64,000 nt of DNA from Pseudogemmobacter faecipullorum (GCF_020539525.1 NZ_JACDXX010000003.1:248001-312000); one strand, 5' to 3'. Counted from the stretch's first letter, positions 26,166 through 36,242 are shown. Numbers and translations: made by a program. Notes: generated by a model from the letters alone, not told the origin.

Positions 26166-27061
26166 CCCTGCCTGCTTTCCTCTGGCCGCAGATCCGCCGG
26201 CAACAGCTCGGGCCCGCCGCAGATCAGCGGATCCGGACTGCCGATTTTAACCGGATCCTTGCCTTGATAATCCATTGAGAGCAAGACTTTACGGATCGCC
26301 TCAATCCGGGCGCGGCGCTTGTCATCCGACAGGATCACCGTCCAGGGCGCGGCGGCGGAATGGCTGCGCGCAAGCGTTTCGGCGATGGCATCGGAATAAT
26401 CCTGCCATTTCGCCAGCCCCTCAATATCGATGCGCGACAATTTCCATTGTTTCAGCGGATCCTGTTCGCGCGCCAGAAAGCGCTTCAGCTGTTCAGCCCG
26501 GCCGACCTCGAGCCAGAGTTTGATCAGTACAATGCCCTCTGAGACCAGGGCGGCCTCAAGCTGCGGCACCTGGGTGAAGAAACGCTCGCGCTCGGCGGCG
26601 GTGCAAAAGCCGAAAACCTTCTCGACCACGCCCCGATTGTACCAGCTGCGGTCGAACAGCACCATTTCACCGGCTGCAGGCAGCCAGTCGATATAGCGCT
26701 GGAAATACCATTGTGATTTTTCGCGGTCTGACGGCGTGGGCAAAGCGACGACACTGGCGAGACGCGGGTTCAGATTCTCGCTGAACCGGTCGATTGTACC
26801 GCCTTTTCCGGCGGCATCGCGGCCCTCAAACAGCACAATCAGCCGCTTGCCGGTGGCCTTCAGATCGGCCTGCAGCCGGACCAGCTGGCGCTGCAGCCCC
26901 TCCATCGCCTGATCATAATCGCGGCGCTTCATCTCATCGCGGTAGGGATAAGAGGGGGTCAGAATGCTGCTGCCGTCATCGGCGCGGATCGCGGCGCGGA
27001 TCTCTTCCGGCGCTTCGTCGCGGAAATACTGGCTGATGGCGCCGTTAAAGGGCAGATCCAT
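26162..27061 (-). CDS. ppk2: Polyphosphate kinase 2
   Basis: 299 residues, class I PPK2 size. Walker [18 protein letters not shown], lid or arginine region [52 protein letters not shown], and the conserved [11 protein letters not shown]2 uses polyphosphate to phosphorylate nucleoside di- or monophosphates. The coupled TetR gene downstream suggests regulated expression. A phosphate-starvation box was not seen. Confidence 0.92.
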   Translation of the reverse strand: MDLPFNGAISQYFRDEAPEEIRAAIRADDGSSILTPSYPYRDEMKRRDYDQAMEGLQRQLVRLQADLKATGKRLIVLFEGRDAAGKGGTIDRFSENLNPRLASVVALPTPSDREKSQWYFQRYIDWLPAAGEMVLFDRSWYNRGVVEKVFGFCTAAERERFFTQVPQLEAALVSEGIVLIKLWLEVGRAEQLKRFLAREQDPLKQWKLSRIDIEGLAKWQDYSDAIAETLARSHSAAAPWTVILSDDKRRARIEAIRKVLLSMDYQGKDPVKIGSPDPLICGGPELLPADLRPEESRQG

Positions 27062-27167
27062 TGGCGGGGCTCCGGGTGCTGTCAGGGGGCGGCCCCCCTC
27101 TTTAAGGGGGCCAGTCTGGCGGCGCGGCGCCGGGGCCGCAACTGCCTTCTCAGGCCTGAGGCAGGGC

Positions 27168-28094
27168 TCAGACCCTCTCCGATCCGATCAGCGCCGGATC
27201 GAAATGCGTGGTCTGATAGATCTCATTGATCCAGTTGCCATAGAGCAGATGCGCATGGCCGCGCCAGCGGTTGCGCGGCACCCGGGACGGATCATTGGCC
27301 GGATAATAATGCACCGGCACCTCGATCGGCGTGCCATTGGCAATATCGCGGTCATATTCCTGCTTCAGCGTGTCATTGTCATATTCAAAATGATTGAACA
27401 CATAAAGCGCGCGGCGTTTCGGATCATCGACGAGGCAGGGCCCGGTCTCCTCGCTGTCGAGCAGGATTTTCATCCCGTCGAGCCCTTCGATCTCGCCGCG
27501 TCGCATCTCGGTCCAGCGCGAGACCGGCACGAAGCAATCATCCGAGAAGCCGCGCAGATAGGGCGAGGCGGGGGCGATATTGTCATGCAGGTGACAGCCA
27601 AAGGCTTTTTGCTGCAGCAGATGTTTCGGCACGCCGTGGAAATAATTGATCATCGCCATGCCGCCCCAGCAGACGCCGAAGGTCGAATGCACATGGCTCT
27701 GGGTCCAGTCAAACACCTCGCAGAGCTCATCCCAATAGGTCACCTCGGAAAATTCGAGATGCTCAATCGGCGCGCCGGTGATGATCAGGCCGTCGAACTT
27801 CTCCTCCTTCACCTCCTGGAACGAGCGGTAGAAGGTCGCCATATGTTCGGCAGCGGTGTTTCTGGTCTGATGCTCGGTCATGCGGATCAGCTGCAGATCA
27901 ATCTGCAAGGGCGTCGCCCCGATCAGCCGCGCGAACTGGTTCTCGGTCTGGATCTTCTTCGGCATCAGATTCAGCAGGCCGATTTTCAGCGGCCGGATAT
28001 CCTGCCTCGCCGCCCGTTCGGGCGACATCACCATCACGCCTTCGCGCTGCAGCACGTCAAAGGCGGGAAGGGTTTCTGGCAGGGTAATCGGCAT
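27168..28094 (-). CDS. metA: Homoserine O-acetyltransferase (MetA family)
   Basis: 308 residues from ATG 28094. Methionine biosynthesis: activates the homoserine hydroxyl. The catalytic cysteine is C142 (GVCWGG); a downstream histidine and glutamate complete the active site. Residue 111 is Glu (ITGAPIE), the residue known to specify acetyl-CoA in MetA, whereas succinyl-specific enzymes have Gly; so it should act as an acetyltransferase despite the common succinyltransferase annotation. It follows the P-loop ATPase gene by only 52 bp, too little for the SAM-II riboswitch often seen before alphaproteobacterial metA. Confidence 0.92.
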   Translation of the reverse strand: MPITLPETLPAFDVLQREGVMVMSPERAARQDIRPLKIGLLNLMPKKIQTENQFARLIGATPLQIDLQLIRMTEHQTRNTAAEHMATFYRSFQEVKEEKFDGLIITGAPIEHLEFSEVTYWDELCEVFDWTQSHVHSTFGVCWGGMAMINYFHGVPKHLLQQKAFGCHLHDNIAPASPYLRGFSDDCFVPVSRWTEMRRGEIEGLDGMKILLDSEETGPCLVDDPKRRALYVFNHFEYDNDTLKQEYDRDIANGTPIEVPVHYYPANDPSRVPRNRWRGHAHLLYGNWINEIYQTTHFDPALIGSERV

Positions 28095-28146
28095 CGGGCT
28101 TTCCTGAACTGGCCGGCCTGAACGGACCGGGAGGGATAGCAGAGAC

Positions 28147-29028
28147 CTAAGCCGCTCTGCGCTTGCGTTCAATGGCTGCGGCGATCAGCGCATTGAAATC
28201 CGCAGGATTGCGGACCTGGGCCACCTCATCGGCAGTGACCGTCACCCCCCATTCGGCCATCTGCGCATAGCGCGGCTGACGATGGGCGAGGGCGCGCGCA
28301 TAGGTCCAGCGCACGAAGTGGTCGGGATCACAACCGGCCTCGGTCACGTCATGGCTGCCACGGTATTCCTCCCACATCTGATGCAGGAAGGCGGGCTGGT
28401 AATACATCGGCTTGGGGGCGCGGTCAAAACGGCGCACCAGCTCTTCGGTATGGGCTTCGGAGCCTTTGATCCAGACCAGCAGCAGGGTTTCCGAGAGCTG
28501 CCTCATCACCGGATCCTCAGGATTCCAGGGATCGACCACCTCACAGACCGAGCCGGAAGTGTCGCAGATGAAATGCTGATAGCCATAGAGCGCGCGGGCG
28601 CGCTCGATGAACCAGCGCGTGTCGAGCGTGGCGGCGATCTCGGCCTCGCGGTGCTGCTCCTGGCGTTTCATATATTCGCCAAAGGCCAGGCCGCCCCGGG
28701 CGCTGTCGCCGGGCTTGCCGAGATAGGTCGAAAGCGGCGCCAGATTGTTGAAAGTGATATTCGAGGCGATACAGACCGAATCGGACATCAGCAGCTCACG
28801 CAGCAGCGGCACTTTCATCGCCTCGAGCTTGAAATTATCGGCAATGAACTCGCCCATATAGCGGGTGCCAATCCGGTAATCGACCGAGTAATGGAACCAG
28901 CCGCCCTCATCCGGGGGGGCCGCGCGCAGCATATTCGAGAGATAGGTCTTGCCGAGGCCTGACATGCCAAACAGCAGCACCTGCTTGTTCTTGGCCTGGC
29001 TCCAGGCCTCGCCGGTGGAATAAATCAT
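28147..29028 (-). CDS. P-loop ATPase of unknown function upstream of metA
   Basis: 293 residues with Walker A at about 20-28 ([15 protein letters not shown]), otherwise no familiar domain. Aromatic and acidic residues are frequent, and a Cys-containing segment ([24 protein letters not shown]) resembles the core of nucleoside-kinase-like folds. It is soluble, with no signal or membrane helix. It sits directly upstream of metA on the same strand with a short gap, hinting at shared transcription and perhaps a methionine-linked role. I cannot name the reaction. Confidence 0.7.
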   Translation of the reverse strand: MIYSTGEAWSQAKNKQVLLFGMSGLGKTYLSNMLRAAPPDEGGWFHYSVDYRIGTRYMGEFIADNFKLEAMKVPLLRELLMSDSVCIASNITFNNLAPLSTYLGKPGDSARGGLAFGEYMKRQEQHREAEIAATLDTRWFIERARALYGYQHFICDTSGSVCEVVDPWNPEDPVMRQLSETLLLVWIKGSEAHTEELVRRFDRAPKPMYYQPAFLHQMWEEYRGSHDVTEAGCDPDHFVRWTYARALAHRQPRYAQMAEWGVTVTADEVAQVRNPADFNALIAAAIERKRRAA

Positions 29029-29081
29029 AACGGCCCCATGCGAAATTCAGCCCGGAGGTAGCCCGCGCGCGGAACTGAAGC

Positions 29082-29115
29082 AATAAAAATCCCGCTTCCG
29101 GGAGGCGGAAGCGGG
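29082..29115 (-). terminator. Terminator of the FadL-like gene
   Basis: On the minus strand, perfect 10-bp stem CCCGCTTCCG with CGGAAGCGGG, loop CCTCC, then ATTTTTATT. Confidence 0.85.
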
Positions 29116-29167
29116 CAGTTCGATGAAAAACGCTGTTGCACCAGCCCCTTGCAGGGCCGGAGCAGGA

Positions 29168-30307
29168 TCAGAAGCTGTAGCCGACCTTCACCCCGACCGC
29201 GACCACATCATTATCGGCAAACTGGCCCGAGACCGGGGCATAGGTTTCGGCATCGCCGAATTTGATATAGCTCACCCCGCCTGAGACCTTCCAGGCATCC
29301 TGGGTCCAGGAGCCGCCCACGGTAATGCTTTTCATGCCGTTATGCGGCCCGAGGTTTGAGGTGCGGAAGTCATTGGCCTTTTCATAGCCGATCGAGACCA
29401 TGCCCGAGAAATTCTCGGTGAATTTGCGCCCCAGCCCGAGGTTCAGCGTCACCACATTGCGCGGATAATCGACGAGCGCATTATTGGGGTTCTGCGGATC
29501 CGACGAGCCGATCGAGGAATAGAGCGGCGGGGTGATGTCAAAGGCCGACCATTCGCGCCAGCGCAGCGAGCCGAAGAGCAGGGTGTCAGCCGCAATGCCG
29601 GACTGGAAATCAAGCGTCAGCGACTGCGGCGTCTCAACTTCCATGGCACCGGCGGTGGTGGGCGCGCCCGGACCAAAGCCCTCCATCACTTCAAAGTCAT
29701 GCTTGATCGCCGACTGATAGGTCAGCCCGACCCGAAGTGCGATATCAGGGCGCTCATAGGCGGCGCCGATGAGGAAACCGGCATCGGTCTCGCTCGAGGT
29801 TTCCATCGCATAGCGGCCGCCCGGGAAGGCCGTGTTGAACAGCTCAACATTGCCTTTAGTGCGCTGCAGTTTCAGACCGCCATGCACACTCCAGCTGTCG
29901 TCGAATTTATAGCGCAGCATCGCGGTGATGGCATTGGTCTCAATCTCGGCATTGGAGCCCGCGATCGGATAGGGGGCCGGGCCGGAGATAAGCCCGCCCG
30001 GGTAGGCGATATCCGCGCCCATCGGCTGATCGAAGACAATCGCGAGATCGAGATTGCTGTTCAGCTGATATTTCAAGCCGAGGCCAACCTGGCTGAAATC
30101 CTCAAGAATATTGCCCGAGCCCAGCGACACCCCCGGTGCAACCGGACGCTCACCGGTCAGGTCGGGCATCACCCGGCCATAGCTCAGCTCGACGTAATTT
30201 CCCTTTTCCCACAGGATGGCATAGGGCGAATGCGATCTTTCGATGCCGCCAGCCTGAGCTGCAACGGCGCTCAGCGCCAGCAGCGAAACGCTTGTCAGAT
30301 ATTTCAT
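29168..30307 (-). CDS. Outer-membrane FadL/OmpP1-type transporter
   Basis: 379 residues from ATG 30307. The signal peptide MKYLTSVSLLALSAVAAQA is followed by a beta-barrel-type sequence with alternating aromatic residues and a C-terminal ...GVKVGYSF, the terminal-Phe signal for barrel assembly. Members import hydrophobic compounds such as fatty acids or aromatics. It is single-gene, with its own terminator. The N-terminal hatch NPF motif of enterobacterial FadL is not evident, so the ligand is uncertain. Confidence 0.8.
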   Translation of the reverse strand: MKYLTSVSLLALSAVAAQAGGIERSHSPYAILWEKGNYVELSYGRVMPDLTGERPVAPGVSLGSGNILEDFSQVGLGLKYQLNSNLDLAIVFDQPMGADIAYPGGLISGPAPYPIAGSNAEIETNAITAMLRYKFDDSWSVHGGLKLQRTKGNVELFNTAFPGGRYAMETSSETDAGFLIGAAYERPDIALRVGLTYQSAIKHDFEVMEGFGPGAPTTAGAMEVETPQSLTLDFQSGIAADTLLFGSLRWREWSAFDITPPLYSSIGSSDPQNPNNALVDYPRNVVTLNLGLGRKFTENFSGMVSIGYEKANDFRTSNLGPHNGMKSITVGGSWTQDAWKVSGGVSYIKFGDAETYAPVSGQFADNDVVAVGVKVGYSF

Positions 30308-30457
30308 AGCTTTCCCCATCCCCTCCAAAGGCTCCCTTGGAAAAAGGCTATGAACCCGGGCCGTGAAGCGTCAATCACGACGCCACGTCACGAAAATATG
30401 ACGAAGAGGCACGAATTCCGGCTGTGCCGGAATTGCCAGCCCTGCTTTCGCGCTGAA

Positions 30458-30490
30458 ACAGAAAACGCGCGGCAGGGGTCTGCCGCGCGT
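30458..30490 (-). terminator. Terminator of guaA
   Basis: On the minus strand, 11-bp perfect stem ACGCGCGGCAG-ACCC-CTGCCGCGCGT followed by TTTCTGTTT, 30 bp after the guaA stop. Confidence 0.85.
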
Positions 30491-30520
30491 TGTATTTTCA
30501 GCTCCGGAGCAGGGCCGGGA

Positions 30521-32080
30521 TCACTCCAGCTCGATCGTGCCCGGCGGCTTCGAGGTCAGATCGTAGAACACCCGGTTCACGCCTTTCACCTCATTGATGA
30601 TGCGGGTCATGGTCTCGCCAAGGAATTCATGGCTGAAGGGATAGGTATCTGCCGTCATGCCATCGACGCTGGTGACCGCACGGATCGAGACCGCGAAATC
30701 ATAGGTCCGGCCATCGCCCATCACGCCTACGGTTTTCATCGGCAGGATCGCCGCGAAAGCCTGCCAGATCTCATCATAGAGACCGTGTTTGCGGATCTGA
30801 TCGATATAGACCGCATCGGCCTCGCGCAGGATCGCCAGCTTTTCGCGGGTGATCTCGCCCGGGCAGCGGATCGCCAGACCCGGACCGGGGAAGGGATGGC
30901 GGCCGATGAAGCTGGCGGGCAGGCCCAGCTCGCGGCCAAGGGCGCGAACCTCGTCCTTGAACAGCTCGCGCAGCGGCTCAACCAGTTTGAGCCCCATTTT
31001 TTCCGGGAGACCGCCGACATTATGGTGCGATTTGATGGTGACCGATGGGCCGCCCGAGAAGGAGACCGATTCAATCACATCGGGGTAAAGCGTGCCCTGG
31101 GCGAGGAATTCCGCGCCCTCAATTTCATTGGCGTATTTCTGGAACACGTCGATGAACAGACGGCCGATGATCTTGCGCTTGGTCTCGGGGTCAGACTGGC
31201 CTTCCAGCTCGCCGAGGAACAGCTCGGATTCATCCGCCGCGATCAGCCTGATCTTATAATTGTCGCGGAACATCTTCACGACTTCTTCGGCCTCGTTCTT
31301 GCGCAGAAGCCCGTGGTCAACGAAGACGCAGGTCAGCTGATCGCCGATCGCCTCATGGATCAGGATCGCCGCGACCGAGCTGTCGACGCCGCCCGAAAGG
31401 CCGCAGATCACCTGCTTGTCGCCGACCTGTTCGCGAATGGCGGCAATCGCCTGTTCACGGTAGCCCGCCATGGTCCAGTCGCCGGTGAAGCCGGCCAGAC
31501 GGACGAAGTTTTCATAAAGCTTCGCGCCCTTCGGGGTGTGATGCACCTCGGGGTGGAACTGCACCGCATAGAAATTGCGCGAGGGGTCAGCGGTGATGGC
31601 GAAAGGCGCATTCGGCGAGGTGCCATAGACCTCAAAGCCGGGGGCAATTTTCGACACATGGTCGCCATGCGACATCCAGACCTGTTCATCCCCTTCGGTG
31701 AACCATTCCGCCAGCAGCGGCAGATCCTGGCCTTTCGGGGTGACATAGGCGCGGCCGAACTCGGCCGTGCCATGGCCGGTTTCCACCAGCCCGCCCAGCT
31801 GATGCATCATGGTCTGCTGACCATAGCAGATGCCGAGCACCGGAACGCCGAAGCCCCAGAGGCTTTCGGGCGCACGCGGGCTGCCGGGGCGCGTGACCGA
31901 ATCCGGCCCGCCGGAAAGGATCACCGCCTGGGGGGCGAAGTCTTTCAGGAAGGCGTCGGTGACGCTCTGATAGGGATGGATTTCGCAATAGACATTCAGC
32001 TCACGCAGCCGCCGCGCGATGAGCTGCGTCACCTGAGAACCGAAATCAATGATGAGGAGGCGCTGATGAGCTTGGGTCAT
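30521..32080 (-). CDS. guaA: GMP synthase (glutamine-hydrolysing)
   Basis: 519 residues from ATG 32080 ([20 protein letters not shown]), the normal length. The class I glutamine amidotransferase domain (about 1-200) has the nucleophile in GICYGQQ and the His/Glu pair in QFHPEVHHT. The ATP-pyrophosphatase domain has [10 protein letters not shown], and the C-terminal dimerisation domain ends KPPGTIELE. Converts XMP to GMP. The frame is open for 124 further codons upstream because it runs into decayed integrase sequence; those codons are not part of guaA. Confidence 0.96.
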   Translation of the reverse strand: MTQAHQRLLIIDFGSQVTQLIARRLRELNVYCEIHPYQSVTDAFLKDFAPQAVILSGGPDSVTRPGSPRAPESLWGFGVPVLGICYGQQTMMHQLGGLVETGHGTAEFGRAYVTPKGQDLPLLAEWFTEGDEQVWMSHGDHVSKIAPGFEVYGTSPNAPFAITADPSRNFYAVQFHPEVHHTPKGAKLYENFVRLAGFTGDWTMAGYREQAIAAIREQVGDKQVICGLSGGVDSSVAAILIHEAIGDQLTCVFVDHGLLRKNEAEEVVKMFRDNYKIRLIAADESELFLGELEGQSDPETKRKIIGRLFIDVFQKYANEIEGAEFLAQGTLYPDVIESVSFSGGPSVTIKSHHNVGGLPEKMGLKLVEPLRELFKDEVRALGRELGLPASFIGRHPFPGPGLAIRCPGEITREKLAILREADAVYIDQIRKHGLYDEIWQAFAAILPMKTVGVMGDGRTYDFAVSIRAVTSVDGMTADTYPFSHEFLGETMTRIINEVKGVNRVFYDLTSKPPGTIELE

Positions 32081-32300
32081 GGCTCCGCTTAGGCCCGGGG
32101 GCGAAAAATCGCAAGAGGTGAGAGCGGGCGAAAGCACCTCATCGCGTGCGAAAATAAAGGCGAAACCCCGGGGTGAGGCGAAAGGCCACTGGCCGGGGGC
32201 TGGCGGGGCAGAGCCTGCAGAACTGCCTGGGCAATCTGCATCTGCAGGCGGGAAGCTTCTGGGCACGGCCCGCCAGTCCGGGCCTGCATTGCCCGAGGAT

Positions 32301-32352
32301 CGGACCTGTCGCTCATCGGCCTCAGAACGGCCGGAACGGTAAGCCGGGCGAA
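32301..32352 (-). pseudogene. Short third remnant of the integrase 5' region
   Basis: The plus-strand block CGGACCTGT..ATCGGCCTCAGAACGGCC..CCGGGCG resembles the corresponding part of the neighbouring remnant at 32434-32487. On the minus strand it can be read as [10 protein letters not shown], matching RLAVPAALKP of the best-preserved copy. Confidence 0.45.
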
Positions 32353-32380
32353 AGAGCCCGTGCCGAATGGCGGCAGGGGG

Positions 32381-32604
32381 CCTGTAGAGCGCGATCTTAG
32401 GATCTGCGCTCGGCGGTTCAGTCAGTTCAGACGGACCTGTGATCGGCTTCAAAGCTGTCGGAATGGCGAGCCGGGCGTAGAAACGTTCGCCCTTTTCCTT
32501 CCGTTCTCATAGCTTTGCGGCCAGCGTTTTTGCCTCGATCTGGTACCAACAACGGCACTAAGCCACCGTAATCAAAAGTTTTATTCTCGATCGGGGGCTT
32601 AAAG
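32381..32604 (-). pseudogene. Decayed integrase (tyrosine recombinase) N-terminal fragment, left copy
   Basis: On the minus strand the frame reads EAKTLAAKL, stop, [19 protein letters not shown] then [11 protein letters not shown], a clear relative of the right copy at 34650-34925. It contains an internal TGA and no downstream catalytic domain. Its 5' side abuts a 15-bp copy of the tRNA-Val 3' end, the normal location of an integrase next to its attachment site. Confidence 0.7.
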
Positions 32605-32619
32605 TGGTAGGTGGTGAGG
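32605..32619 (-). other. att-like copy of the tRNA-Val(TAC) 3' end
   Basis: TGGTAGGTGGTGAGG matches 14 of 15 bases of the tRNA-Val(TAC) 3' end at 34945-34959; similarity stops abruptly after it. It is interpreted as the far attachment site of an element integrated in the tRNA gene. Confidence 0.65.
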
Positions 32620-32660
32620 TTTACCCATTTCTTAGCAATTTCAATGGGGGCGAGTGGCTA

Positions 32661-33499
32661 GGCTCCAGACTCATTAACTTTAGAGCCAGAAGAGGACGGT
32701 TGCGGCGAGGGCTATGGCCGAGAGGAAGACAATGGGGCACCTGTCGTATCGGGTTGCAACTCGTCGCCAGTCCTTGAGCCTGCCGAACATGATCTCGATG
32801 CGGTTGCGGCGTTTGTAGCGGCGCTTGTCGTATCGAACTGTCTTCTTGCGGGTTTTCCGCCCCGGGATGCAGGCGCTTATGCCTTTGTCTTTCAACGCAT
32901 CTCTGAACCAATCGGCATCGTATCCCCGATCCGCCAGCATCCACTCTGCCTTTGGAAAGCTGCGTAGCAGAGCAGCGGCTCCGCTGTAGTCGCTGACCGG
33001 ACCGGCTGTGACAAACAGGCTGATCGGGCGGCCCTGGGCATCGGCAACGGCGTGAAGCTTGGTATTCATACCACCCTTCGTGCGACCGATCAGGCGACCA
33101 CGCCCCCCTTTTTCACCCGCAGGCTGGAGGCCGTGCGATGAGCTTTCAGGTTGTCGCATCGATCATGATGGTCTTCTCGTCGGCAGCCTCCGATGCCAGG
33201 CCGTGCATTATTCGGGTGAACACCCCCATCCGGCTCCAGCGCTTCCAGCGGTTGTAGAGCGTCTTTGATGGACCATACTCGCGAGGCGCATCACACCAGC
33301 GCAACCCATTGCGATTGATAAAGATTATGCCGCTCAAGACACGGCGATCATCGACGCGCGGGCGGCCATGGCTCTTGGGGAAAAACGGCTCGAGCCGCGC
33401 CATCTGTGCGTCAGTCAGCCAGAATAGATTGCTCATCAGAAGGGGCTCCTGACACCTGCTGAATCACCAAACAGCAGCACAATCAATGGGTCCTGACCC
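32661..33499 (-). mobile_element. IS5-family insertion sequence, about 839 bp
   Basis: The left end GGCTCCAGACTCATTAAC and the complement of the right end (GGGTCAGGACCCATTGAT) match at 12 of 18 positions as terminal inverted repeats. TA flanks both ends (32659-32660 and 33500-33501), a possible target duplication. Size and the two-frame transposase fit the IS427-like group of IS5. Confidence 0.75.
32680..33436 (-). pseudogene. IS5-family transposase split by a frameshift
   Basis: The first part (96 codons, start at 33436: MSNLFWLTDAQMARLEPFFPKSHGRPR..) reaches the first catalytic Asp, IMIDAT, and then stops. The second part continues in another frame with KGGRGRLIGRTKGGMNTKLHAV, the second Asp in LADRGYDADWF and the Glu in RIEIMFGRLKDWRR, ending at 32680. 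Relatives read IDATYLKAH across the junction, so one base seems missing near GCGACAACCTG. Programmed slippage is known in this IS group at a downstream A/G run, but a deletion explains the stop better. Confidence 0.75.
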
Positions 33500-33646
33500 T
33501 AGCGGCTCTGCGCTCATTTCGAAAAGGTGAAGTGACAGACGTGTTTCACAGGCGCAGCTGTTGACTGGGTGGCTCATGGCTGCGTCTCGGAGCAGCGTTG
33601 CCGTGCCCCCCAATCTGTGGCTCAGCATGCTCCGGGAGTGGAAGTG

Positions 33647-33994
33647 ATGAAGTCATCAATCTCCTTGCTATCTGCATTTCTGGTCATTCTGCCAGTTGGT
33701 GTTGCTTCTGCACAAACCCTGTTGACCAATGATGCGAAGATGACGCTTTACACCTATGACAAGGATGAAGGCGGCAAATCCGCTTGCTACGATGATTGCG
33801 CGACGAAATGGCCGCCATACATCGGTAAAGCGGGCGAAGATAAGGGTGAAGGCTGGACGCTTGTTGAGCGTACTGACGGAACCCATCAATGGTCCTATGA
33901 CGGAAAGCCGACCTACCTCTACGCCGAGGATACCAAAGCCGGGGATATGCTTGGCGACGGCAAGGGTGGGGTCTGGCACGTCATTAAAGACTGA
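33647..33994 (+). CDS. Secreted COG4315-type repeat protein (PF03640-like)
   Basis: 115 residues from ATG 33647. Signal peptide MKSSISLLSAFLVILPVGVASA, mature domain with the Y-x-(F/W/Y)-x-x-D family motif: TLYTYDKDEGG..CYDDCATKWPP and YDGKPTYLYAEDTKAGDMLGDGKGGVWHVI. One disulfide (CYDDC) is likely. The function of these periplasmic proteins is unknown. It is cargo of the tRNA-Val island, directly beyond the IS end, and its codon use is less GC-biased than the surrounding core genes. Confidence 0.75.
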   Translation: MKSSISLLSAFLVILPVGVASAQTLLTNDAKMTLYTYDKDEGGKSACYDDCATKWPPYIGKAGEDKGEGWTLVERTDGTHQWSYDGKPTYLYAEDTKAGDMLGDGKGGVWHVIKD

Positions 33995-34059
33995 ATGTCG
34001 TGAGATTGACGCAAGGTGGCCTCGCGGTTCGCGGGGCCATTTACGTTTGGGAGCACCCA

Positions 34060-34437
34060 ATGGCTGAAGACTGGACCGCCATCGCTGAAGAAGTCGCGGC
34101 CAGCCTTGCCGAGGTCGGCTTTACCGCGACCCTGATCCGGCCGGGGGTGCCGACCGGACCCGAGTGGGAACCCGTTCAAGGCCCACCCACCACGCACCCC
34201 ATCCGCGTGATGCAGGACACCATTGGCCTTGGGCTGGTTGACGGGGCCGAGATCCGGGCCAGCGATATCCGCGTGATGATGGCGGCCGAGGGCGTCACGC
34301 CCACCACGGCAGACCGCATCGCGCTGGTCGCCCCGGCATCTGTCACCATCACCGGCAGTGATGCCAGCCCGGGTGGCATGGCAATCGTTCGCTGCGAGCC
34401 TTTCGACCCGGCGGCGTGGCGGTCTATTTCGATGTGA
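34060..34437 (+). CDS. Phage-like (neck/head-tail) protein, probable prophage remnant
   Basis: 125 residues from ATG 34060: MAEDWTAIAEEVAASLAEVGF, then RPGVPTGPEWEPVQGP and a beta-rich rest. The (S/T/E)DWxAIAxEVAxxLAEVG lead and RPGxPTGPxxxP segment resemble small structural proteins in the morphogenesis modules of rhodobacterial prophages. No other phage gene is adjacent, so it is probably a leftover. The assignment rests on remembered family resemblance. Confidence 0.5.
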   Translation: MAEDWTAIAEEVAASLAEVGFTATLIRPGVPTGPEWEPVQGPPTTHPIRVMQDTIGLGLVDGAEIRASDIRVMMAAEGVTPTTADRIALVAPASVTITGSDASPGGMAIVRCEPFDPAAWRSISM

Positions 34438-34639
34438 TCCTGAGAGGGTAGGGCGCCAGGCCCCGCCATTCTTTGTCCAGTATGTTCGTGAAGGCCGTGT
34501 TGATCATCATCAGCGCCAGTGATGCAGATTTCAGCGCTGTGTCGCCATGTATGGATGCGCCCCATTCGGGTGCGAGCTGGTTCCAGACCTTGCTCAGCAG
34601 GTCTGACACTTCCAAATCGGTAAGCGGTGCTTTTGCCAT
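34424..34639 (-). CDS. Small hypothetical protein in the tRNA-Val island
   Basis: 71 residues: MAKAPLTDLEVSDLLSKVWNQ, then WGASIHGDTALKSASLALMMINTAFTNILDKEW and RITSK. It is amphipathic and helical, with no signal peptide or recognised domain. Its end overlaps the convergent phage-like gene by 14 bp, and it begins just downstream of the integrase remnant on the same strand, so it could be an original cargo gene of the element. Confidence 0.45.
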   Translation of the reverse strand: MAKAPLTDLEVSDLLSKVWNQLAPEWGASIHGDTALKSASLALMMINTAFTNILDKEWRGLAPYPLRITSK

Positions 34640-34721
34640 CCGACCAATATAGGAGGCGAGCTTCGATCTTTTTCTTGGCGTGAGCGATCTGGGTCTGCAG
34701 GCGCGTTACAGCAGCTGGTTG

Positions 34722-35020
<299 letters not shown>

Positions 35021-35062
35021 GGACAGAGGCTGCGGGGCGTGGGCACCCTGCTCTGTGGCGCT

Positions 35063-35091
35063 GAGGTAGCCCGGGCGGCGGGCGGGCGCAA
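35063..35091 (-). promoter_or_regulatory. Promoter of tRNA-Val(TAC)
   Basis: On the minus strand, TTGCGC and TACCTC with a 17-bp GC-rich spacer, 42 bp before the tRNA. Confidence 0.5.
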
Positions 35092-35222
35092 GGGGGGAAA
35101 TGCGCCGGCCGCTTCTGTTCACTGGCGCACAGCCCCTTACACTAGGGTAAAGAGTGAAAAGGCTCTGGAAATTGCCTAACTTTGCCGCAGAAAAATAATT
35201 TGCCCTGCCAGGAGAGTGAGCC

Positions 35223-36161
35223 ATGAGCTGGAACCCCGCCCTTGATCCTTCGATCCCGATCGGTGACCAGGTGGATTCGATTGAGAGCGTGATCGTGCCG
35301 CGTGCCCGGGATCTGGGCGGCTTTGAGGTGCGCCGGGCTCTGCCTTCGGTGCAGCGCCAGATGGTTGGCCCCTTTATCTTCTTTGATCAGATGGGCCCGG
35401 CGGAATTTCTGACCGGCGAGGGCATTGATGTGCGCCCGCATCCGCATATCGGCCTCGGCACGGTGACCTATCTGATGAAGGGGCGGCTGCATCACCGCGA
35501 CAGCCTTGGCACCGATCAGTGGATCGAGCCGGGCGCGGTCAACTGGATGATGGCCGGGCATGGCATCACCCATTCTGAGCGCACCGATGGCGCGGCGCGG
35601 CAGGCGCCTTTGTCGATGTTCGGGCTGCAGACCTGGCTGGCGGTGCCAAAATCGCGTGAGGATGATCCGGCGGCCTTTGTGCATCGTGGCAAAGAGGATC
35701 TGCCCGAGCTGGAGGGGGAGGGCAAACAGGTGCGGCTGATTCTGGGTGAGGCCTGGGGGGCGCGGATGGAGCTCGAAATGCCCTCTGAGGTTTTCTATGC
35801 CGATGCGGTGCTCCAGCCTGGTGCGGCGATTCCCTTGCCCGATAACCATGAGGATCGCGGCATCTATATCCTGAGCGGCAGCCTGTTCTCGGGCGGGCAG
35901 GAATATGAGGCGGGGCGGATGCTGGTGTTTCGTCCCGGCGATCAGGTCTCGGTCAAAGCGGGCGGGCAGGGTGCAAGGCTGATGCTCTTGGGCGGGGCGA
36001 CCATGGATGGGCCGCGCTATCTGTGGTGGAATTTCGTCGCCTCTTCGCCCGAGCGGATTCAGGCGGCAAAAGAGGCCTGGCGTGCCGGAGACTGGGCGCA
36101 TGGCCGCTTCCGCCTGCCGCCGCAGGACAATCAGGAATTTATTCCGGCCCCGAATAATTAA
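35223..36161 (+). CDS. Pirin family protein
   Basis: 312 residues. The N-terminal cupin has the metal-binding pirin motif RPHPHIGLGTVTYLMKGRLHHRDSLG and GAVNWMMAGHGITHSER; the C-terminal pirin cupin begins about residue 165. Bacterial pirins are iron-binding proteins; some have quercetinase activity and some modulate metabolic enzymes. A GGAGAG ribosome site precedes the start. It is the first core gene after the tRNA-Val island. Confidence 0.93.
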   Translation: MSWNPALDPSIPIGDQVDSIESVIVPRARDLGGFEVRRALPSVQRQMVGPFIFFDQMGPAEFLTGEGIDVRPHPHIGLGTVTYLMKGRLHHRDSLGTDQWIEPGAVNWMMAGHGITHSERTDGAARQAPLSMFGLQTWLAVPKSREDDPAAFVHRGKEDLPELEGEGKQVRLILGEAWGARMELEMPSEVFYADAVLQPGAAIPLPDNHEDRGIYILSGSLFSGGQEYEAGRMLVFRPGDQVSVKAGGQGARLMLLGGATMDGPRYLWWNFVASSPERIQAAKEAWRAGDWAHGRFRLPPQDNQEFIPAPNN

Positions 36162-36242
36162 ATTAAATCAGGAAAATAGGGGTTTATTGACGCTTTCATG
36201 AAGAAGTTTTCCTTTCGGGGTGAAAAAACGGAAATCGGGTGC

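Larger units (their letters stand above)
32381..32619. repeat. Left copy of 239-bp imperfect direct repeat
   Basis: About 239 bp matching 34722-34959 in the same orientation with scattered substitutions and a net one-base length difference (visually about 80-85% identical). It ends at the same point inside the tRNA T-arm sequence. Confidence 0.8.

Noticed and set aside
28095-28146. SAM riboswitch before metA
   Set aside because: Only 52 bp separate metA from the upstream gene, with no recognisable aptamer.
32078-32452. 124-codon N-terminal extension of guaA
   Set aside because: The upstream codons translate decayed integrase sequence; GuaA homology begins at the ATG at 32080.
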